A stretch of DNA of 8,925 nucleotides from Balneola sp. (GTDB lineage Bacteria; Bacteroidota; Rhodothermia; Balneolales; Balneolaceae): NCBI GenBank assembly GCA_002730655.1, contig PCAT01000110.1, positions 1-8,925 on the forward strand, given 5' to 3'. Of this stretch, positions 6,512-8,925 are shown piece by piece. How positions within the stretch are numbered: the stretch's first letter is position 1; every line of letters starts with the position of its first letter. The notes under the pieces are model-generated. The model was not told where the DNA came from and made no database searches. It saw nothing but the letters and a program-made list of their open reading frames with translations. A program made the translations under genes and the position numbers.

Positions 6512-7225
6512 ATGGCACTGCCAAAACTAAATAACGTACCTAAGTATCAAATCTTGGTACCATCATTAAATAAAAAAGTATCAGTAAGACCTTTTCTTGT
6601 CAAAGAAGAAAAAGTTATGTTGATTGCTTTAGAATCTCAAGATCCTCAACAAATTGCTATGGCCATGCTAGATGCTGTAACAGCTTGTATCTTAGATGAA
6701 GTAGATACTAAAAAACTAACTGGCTACGATATAGAGTACTTGTTCTTACAGATAAGAGCAAAGTCAGTCGGTGAGACAACTAAAGTATTACTTAAATGTG
6801 ATAAGTGCGAAGATCAACATGAGACAGAAGTAACTATCGATTTAAGTAAGATTGAAATGAAAGGTCAGACCGATAACAATGAAGTTAAGATCACAGACAA
6901 CATAGTGCTAGAAATGCAGCACCCGACTTTTATGTCTATGATGAAAAACGAAAAGGCAATTGGATTTGACAAGACTGAACAGGCTTTTGCTTTGATTAAA
7001 GAATCAGTTATGTCTGTAATGACAGATGAAGAAAGAATCGATATGAATGAAACTTCTCACGAAGAGTTTCAAGAATTTTTAGAGTCTATGACTCAAGAAC
7101 AGTTTGGTAAGGTTAGGGAATACGTTGAAAAGATTCCAAAACTTACTTATGACGTAAATTATGAATGTGGTAAATGTAAGAAGAAAAACACCGTAGTGTT
7201 GGAGGGCCTGCAAAGTTTTTTATAA
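6512..7225 (+). CDS. 26: Baseplate hub assembly protein gp26-like
   Basis: 237 aa. Start at 6512 is supported by AAGGAG (6497-6502, overlapping the gp19 stop) 9 nt upstream. The opening MALPKLNNVPKYQILVPSLN and then VRPFLVKEEKVMLIALES (25-42), followed by GYDIEYLFLQIRAKSVGE (71-88), are characteristic of the T4 baseplate hub protein family found in marine T4-like phages. Two CxxC pairs, Cys96/Cys99 (CDKC) and Cys219/Cys222 (CGKC), could bind one zinc ion as a split zinc ribbon. The acidic, Met-rich middle (about 140-205) looks helical. In T4, gp26 is needed to assemble the hub; whether it stays in the virion is less clear. The frame ends ...LQSFL then TAA, and the codons TTT TTA before the stop form the slippery site of a probable -1 frameshift into the gp51-like frame. 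Confidence 0.88.
   Translation: MALPKLNNVPKYQILVPSLNKKVSVRPFLVKEEKVMLIALESQDPQQIAMAMLDAVTACILDEVDTKKLTGYDIEYLFLQIRAKSVGETTKVLLKCDKCEDQHETEVTIDLSKIEMKGQTDNNEVKITDNIVLEMQHPTFMSMMKNEKAIGFDKTEQAFALIKESVMSVMTDEERIDMNETSHEEFQEFLESMTQEQFGKVREYVEKIPKLTYDVNYECGKCKKKNTVVLEGLQSFL
7216..7222 (+). promoter_or_regulatory. Slippery heptamer for -1 frameshift at end of gp26
   Basis: T TTT TTA is in the right phase of gp26 (codons AGT TTT TTA TAA), the X XXY YYZ form that allows tandem -1 slippage and the same heptamer as HIV gag-pol. The stop codon TAA follows directly. After slippage reading continues ATA ATT AGT into the gp51-like frame to a TAG at 7405. Experimental frameshifting is not shown, only the sequence hallmarks. 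Confidence 0.75.
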
Positions 7226-7407
7226 TTAGTCTATCTCATACGTCGTTGCATGCGTATTATAAAACAAATTTTGATTTAATGCAACACCATAAGTATTCGC
7301 TTAGTGAGATAGACAATTTGATACCGTGGGAAAAAGAAGTATATGTTGGAATGTTAGTTGATTTAATTAAAGAAGAAGAACTAAAACAGAGACAGGGAAA
7401 TGGCTAG
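7222..7407 (+). CDS. 51: gp51-like hub assembly domain, likely made as gp26 -1 frameshift extension
   Basis: The -1 frame is open from 7180 to the TAG at 7405-7407. After the slippery site it encodes 61 residues: IISLSHTSLHAYYKTNFDLM, then QHHKYSLSEIDNLIPWEKEV and YVGMLVDLIKEEELKQRQGNG. The SL.E...IPWE..VYV.ML...I.EEE pattern resembles the small hub assembly catalyst (gp51) frame of marine T4-like phages and the C-terminal part of other phage tail assembly chaperones. The recognisable protein begins right at the frameshift point, with no ATG, GTG or TTG close to it. The only internal ATG (7279) lies mid-domain, has no ribosome site and sits in a predicted stem. A -1 shift gives a 298-aa gp26 fusion. 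The stop overlaps the next gene's start. The alternative is a 42-aa protein from the internal ATG at 7279, which I think less likely. Confidence 0.72.
   Translation: MISLSHTSLHAYYKTNFDLMQHHKYSLSEIDNLIPWEKEVYVGMLVDLIKEEELKQRQGNG
7229..7314 (+). promoter_or_regulatory. Long-range stem downstream of the slippery site
   Basis: GTCTATCTCA (7229-7238) pairs perfectly over 10 bp with TGAGATAGAC (7305-7314), with a further T-G wobble inside. Nested within it, GTTGCAT (7245-7251) pairs perfectly with ATGCAAC (7279-7285). The first stem begins 6 nt after the heptamer, the usual distance for a frameshift-stimulating structure. CAAATT (7265-7270) could also pair with AATTTG (7315-7320) to make a pseudoknot; that part is weak. 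Confidence 0.65.
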
Positions 7408-8925
7408 ACTAGTAGACGTAATTGAACAGCTTAAAGAAAACAACCAGACTAATGTCGATATCAATGCTGGTATCGCCGGTCTTGAAAACATGTTTGGTGC
7501 TTACTTTGCCAATGAAGCTAGAAGAAAACTAGAAGAAGGCAGAGAAAAAGGATCCAATACTGCTGCAGCAGCACAAGCCAGAGGTGGTAAAAAATCTGGT
7601 GGCGGTGGTATTATGTCAGGCCTTGGTGGTTTCTTAGGTGGTAAAGGTCTAGGAGCAATACTTGGTGGAGCAGGAATTGGTATAGGAGCGGCAGGTGCAG
7701 GTGTTGGCGCTTTCTTTATGGGACTTGCTGGAGCCGAAGCTATCATGCAAAAGTTTGGTGGTGGTGACAATCTTAAAAAATTATTGATTAACTTAGGTGA
7801 AGGCCTTGAAGGTCTTGGTGGTAATGGTCTGAAGGCCATTGGCGCGGTTCTAGCGACCGGTGCTATATTTGGAGCACTTGGTAAAGGATTTAGTGCTGGA
7901 GCAGGAATAGCTCTTATGGGAGCTGGAATAGCTGGTTTCTTTACGGCTTTAGCCGCATCTGATAAAGCTATGGAAATGATGGATAGTGGCGGTGGAAAGA
8001 ATATATCTGCATTCTTAAAGAATTTTGGTGAGGCACTAGGTTCTCTTTCAAATGAAGGTTTGGTAAAGCTTGGTGGTCTTATGGCAGGTGGTGGAGCGCT
8101 TGCAGCTTTATTTGGTGTAGGTAAGGCAGCAAAAGCGGCCGTTGGAATTACAGCTATTGGAGCTGGTATCGCTGGATTCTTTACAGCTTTAGGTGTAGGT
8201 GATAAGCTAACTCAATTACTAAACGTAGATGGTTCTGCTATTACGACCATGATGAAGAACGTAGCAGAAGCGCTTAATGCTTTTTCACCAGATAGTTTAA
8301 AAGCACTAGGTGCATTCATGGGAACTGGCGCTGCACTAGGATTATTTGGTGCGCCATTAGCTGGTATGGCTTCAATTGGTATGACATTGATTGGTGCTGG
8401 TGTAGCTGGCTTCTTCGGAGCTTTGGCTGGTGTAGGTGATCTCTTCAACAAGATGGGAGTAACTGGAGGCGGCCTTAAAGTCATTATGAAGAATATGGCA
8501 GAAGCTCTAGGTGAACTCGGAAAACTCGATTCAAATATTGGAGATAAAGTAAGTGCATTGTCTGGTGTAGGACCTGCGATGTTAAAGTTTTTTGGATCGG
8601 CTGGCCTAGGTGCTATAACTGATAGTGTAATGGAAGGTGCTACAAAAGTAATTAACTTTTTGTTTGGCACTAACATGGAGGCTAACCAAGATAAGAGAAG
8701 AAAAGGTCAGATAGCTGCAATAGTAGATTCTTTATCACCATTAAAAGACTTAGACGTACAAATGATAAAGAGCTTAGACTTAATGGGAAATGCTCTCGTT
8801 AATTTTGGAAAGTCATTTGAGTCATTACAAAATTTAAGAGTAGCAAACTTTAAAAGAAGTATACAAAATATAGCGAGTAGTTTAGCATCAAGTTATGACT
8901 TACTTAATGTTATGGCTAATGGTGG
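7400..8925 (+). CDS. Glycine-rich repeat protein, probable tape measure or central hub protein (3' truncated)
   Basis: At least 508 residues, open to the window edge. The ATG at 7400 overlaps the gp51-like stop and follows AGGGA (7394-7398). Residues 1-70 are charged and helical (MARLVDVIEQLKENN, ARRKLEEGREKG). About 70-410 are built of Gly/Ala-rich hydrophobic helices in four tandem degenerate repeats of about 75-80 residues, starting at 99, 174, 254 and 332. Each opens GAG(V/I)(G/A)xFFxxL, then has an amphipathic segment (KNxxEAL) and a second Gly/Ala helix. Residues from about 410 are polar and helical. Long, helix-rich proteins with hydrophobic segments, encoded after the tube gene and assembly chaperones, are usually tape measures; T4 uses gp29 (590 aa) for this. 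I see no clear gp29 identity, so the role is inferred from position and composition. Its codon use is richer in G because of the many Gly codons. Confidence 0.8.
   Translation, partial: MARLVDVIEQLKENNQTNVDINAGIAGLENMFGAYFANEARRKLEEGREKGSNTAAAAQARGGKKSGGGGIMSGLGGFLGGKGLGAILGGAGIGIGAAGAGVGAFFMGLAGAEAIMQKFGGGDNLKKLLINLGEGLEGLGGNGLKAIGAVLATGAIFGALGKGFSAGAGIALMGAGIAGFFTALAASDKAMEMMDSGGGKNISAFLKNFGEALGSLSNEGLVKLGGLMAGGGALAALFGVGKAAKAAVGITAIGAGIAGFFTALGVGDKLTQLLNVDGSAITTMMKNVAEALNAFSPDSLKALGAFMGTGAALGLFGAPLAGMASIGMTLIGAGVAGFFGALAGVGDLFNKMGVTGGGLKVIMKNMAEALGELGKLDSNIGDKVSALSGVGPAMLKFFGSAGLGAITDSVMEGATKVINFLFGTNMEANQDKRRKGQIAAIVDSLSPLKDLDVQMIKSLDLMGNALVNFGKSFESLQNLRVANFKRSIQNIASSLASSYDLLNVMANG
7694..8627 (+). 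repeat. Four tandem degenerate protein repeats of about 78 residues
   Basis: Repeat starts at nucleotides 7694, 7919, 8159 and 8393 (spacing 75, 80 and 78 codons). Each begins GAGVGAFF, GAGIAGFF, GAGIAGFF or GAGVAGFF, followed about 30 residues later by (K)N(F/V/M)(G/A)EAL in the last three copies and LGEGL in the first, then a second Gly/Ala-rich helix. The DNA has diverged more than the protein, so these are old duplications kept by selection. Confidence 0.75.

Noticed and set aside
6507..6530. Seven-codon mini-frame from the ATG at 6507, just before the gp26 start
   Set aside because: It fits the same ribosome site less well than 6512 and looks like chance overlap.
7258..7265. TATAAAAC as an internal late promoter for a separate gp51-like protein
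   Set aside because: Two mismatches, and the resulting mRNA would start with a mid-domain ATG without a ribosome site.
7501..7839. Minus-strand proline-rich open frame
   Set aside because: Proline and alanine richness is the reverse-strand reading of glycine-rich codons in the 7400 gene.
8212..8676. Minus-strand open frame of 154 codons rich in Pro, Ala and Ser
   Set aside because: Same cause: reverse reading of the Gly/Ala repeats; the plus frame is continuous and has real repeat structure.

Overview
The window is a virion-assembly segment of a T4-like contractile-tailed phage (myovirus). The low GC, the short AT-rich junctions, the TATAAATA late promoters and the T4-type tail proteins fit the marine cyanophage/pelagiphage branch of T4-like phages better than the enterobacterial one. 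The host cannot be named from this sequence. It is almost fully coding, with no tRNA, insertion sequence, CRISPR array or bacterial gene seen.

Layout. Left half, minus strand, read right to left: baseplate tail-tube cap gp48 (4711-3377), baseplate wedge gp53 (3375-2647), baseplate hub gp27-like (2645-1293), hub OB-fold plus tail lysozyme gp5-like (1296-451), then an unrecognised gene starting at 450 and leaving the window. Each junction is 0-1 nt or a 4-nt overlap, so this looks like one late baseplate operon. A 56-nt divergent junction (4712-4767) holds a perfect T4-type late promoter for the operon. Right half, plus strand: head-completion protein gp4 (4768-5271), a conserved T4-like protein of unknown role (5286-5879), tail tube gp19 (5869-6498), hub assembly protein gp26-like (6512-7225), a short gp51-like reading frame with no proper start (7222-7407), and a long glycine-rich repeat protein leaving the window (7400 onward), probably the tape-measure or central hub protein.

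How it works together: gp19 makes the tail tube, gp48 caps the baseplate and starts tube growth, gp53 joins wedges, and gp27/gp5 form the central hub and cell-wall-cutting tip. gp26/gp51-like proteins would chaperone assembly of the hub or tape measure, and gp4 completes the head before tail joining.

Main discovery candidate: the end of gp26 carries a perfect slippery heptamer (T TTT TTA, 7216-7222) directly before its TAA stop. Six nucleotides further on is a perfect 10-bp long-range stem (7229-7238 with 7305-7314) enclosing a 7-bp inner stem. The -1 frame is open through the stop and encodes the gp51-like domain. This has the form of a programmed -1 frameshift giving a 237-aa protein and a 298-aa fusion. 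It sits between the tail-tube gene and a tape-measure-like gene, which is where lambda G/GT and P2 E/E' sit.
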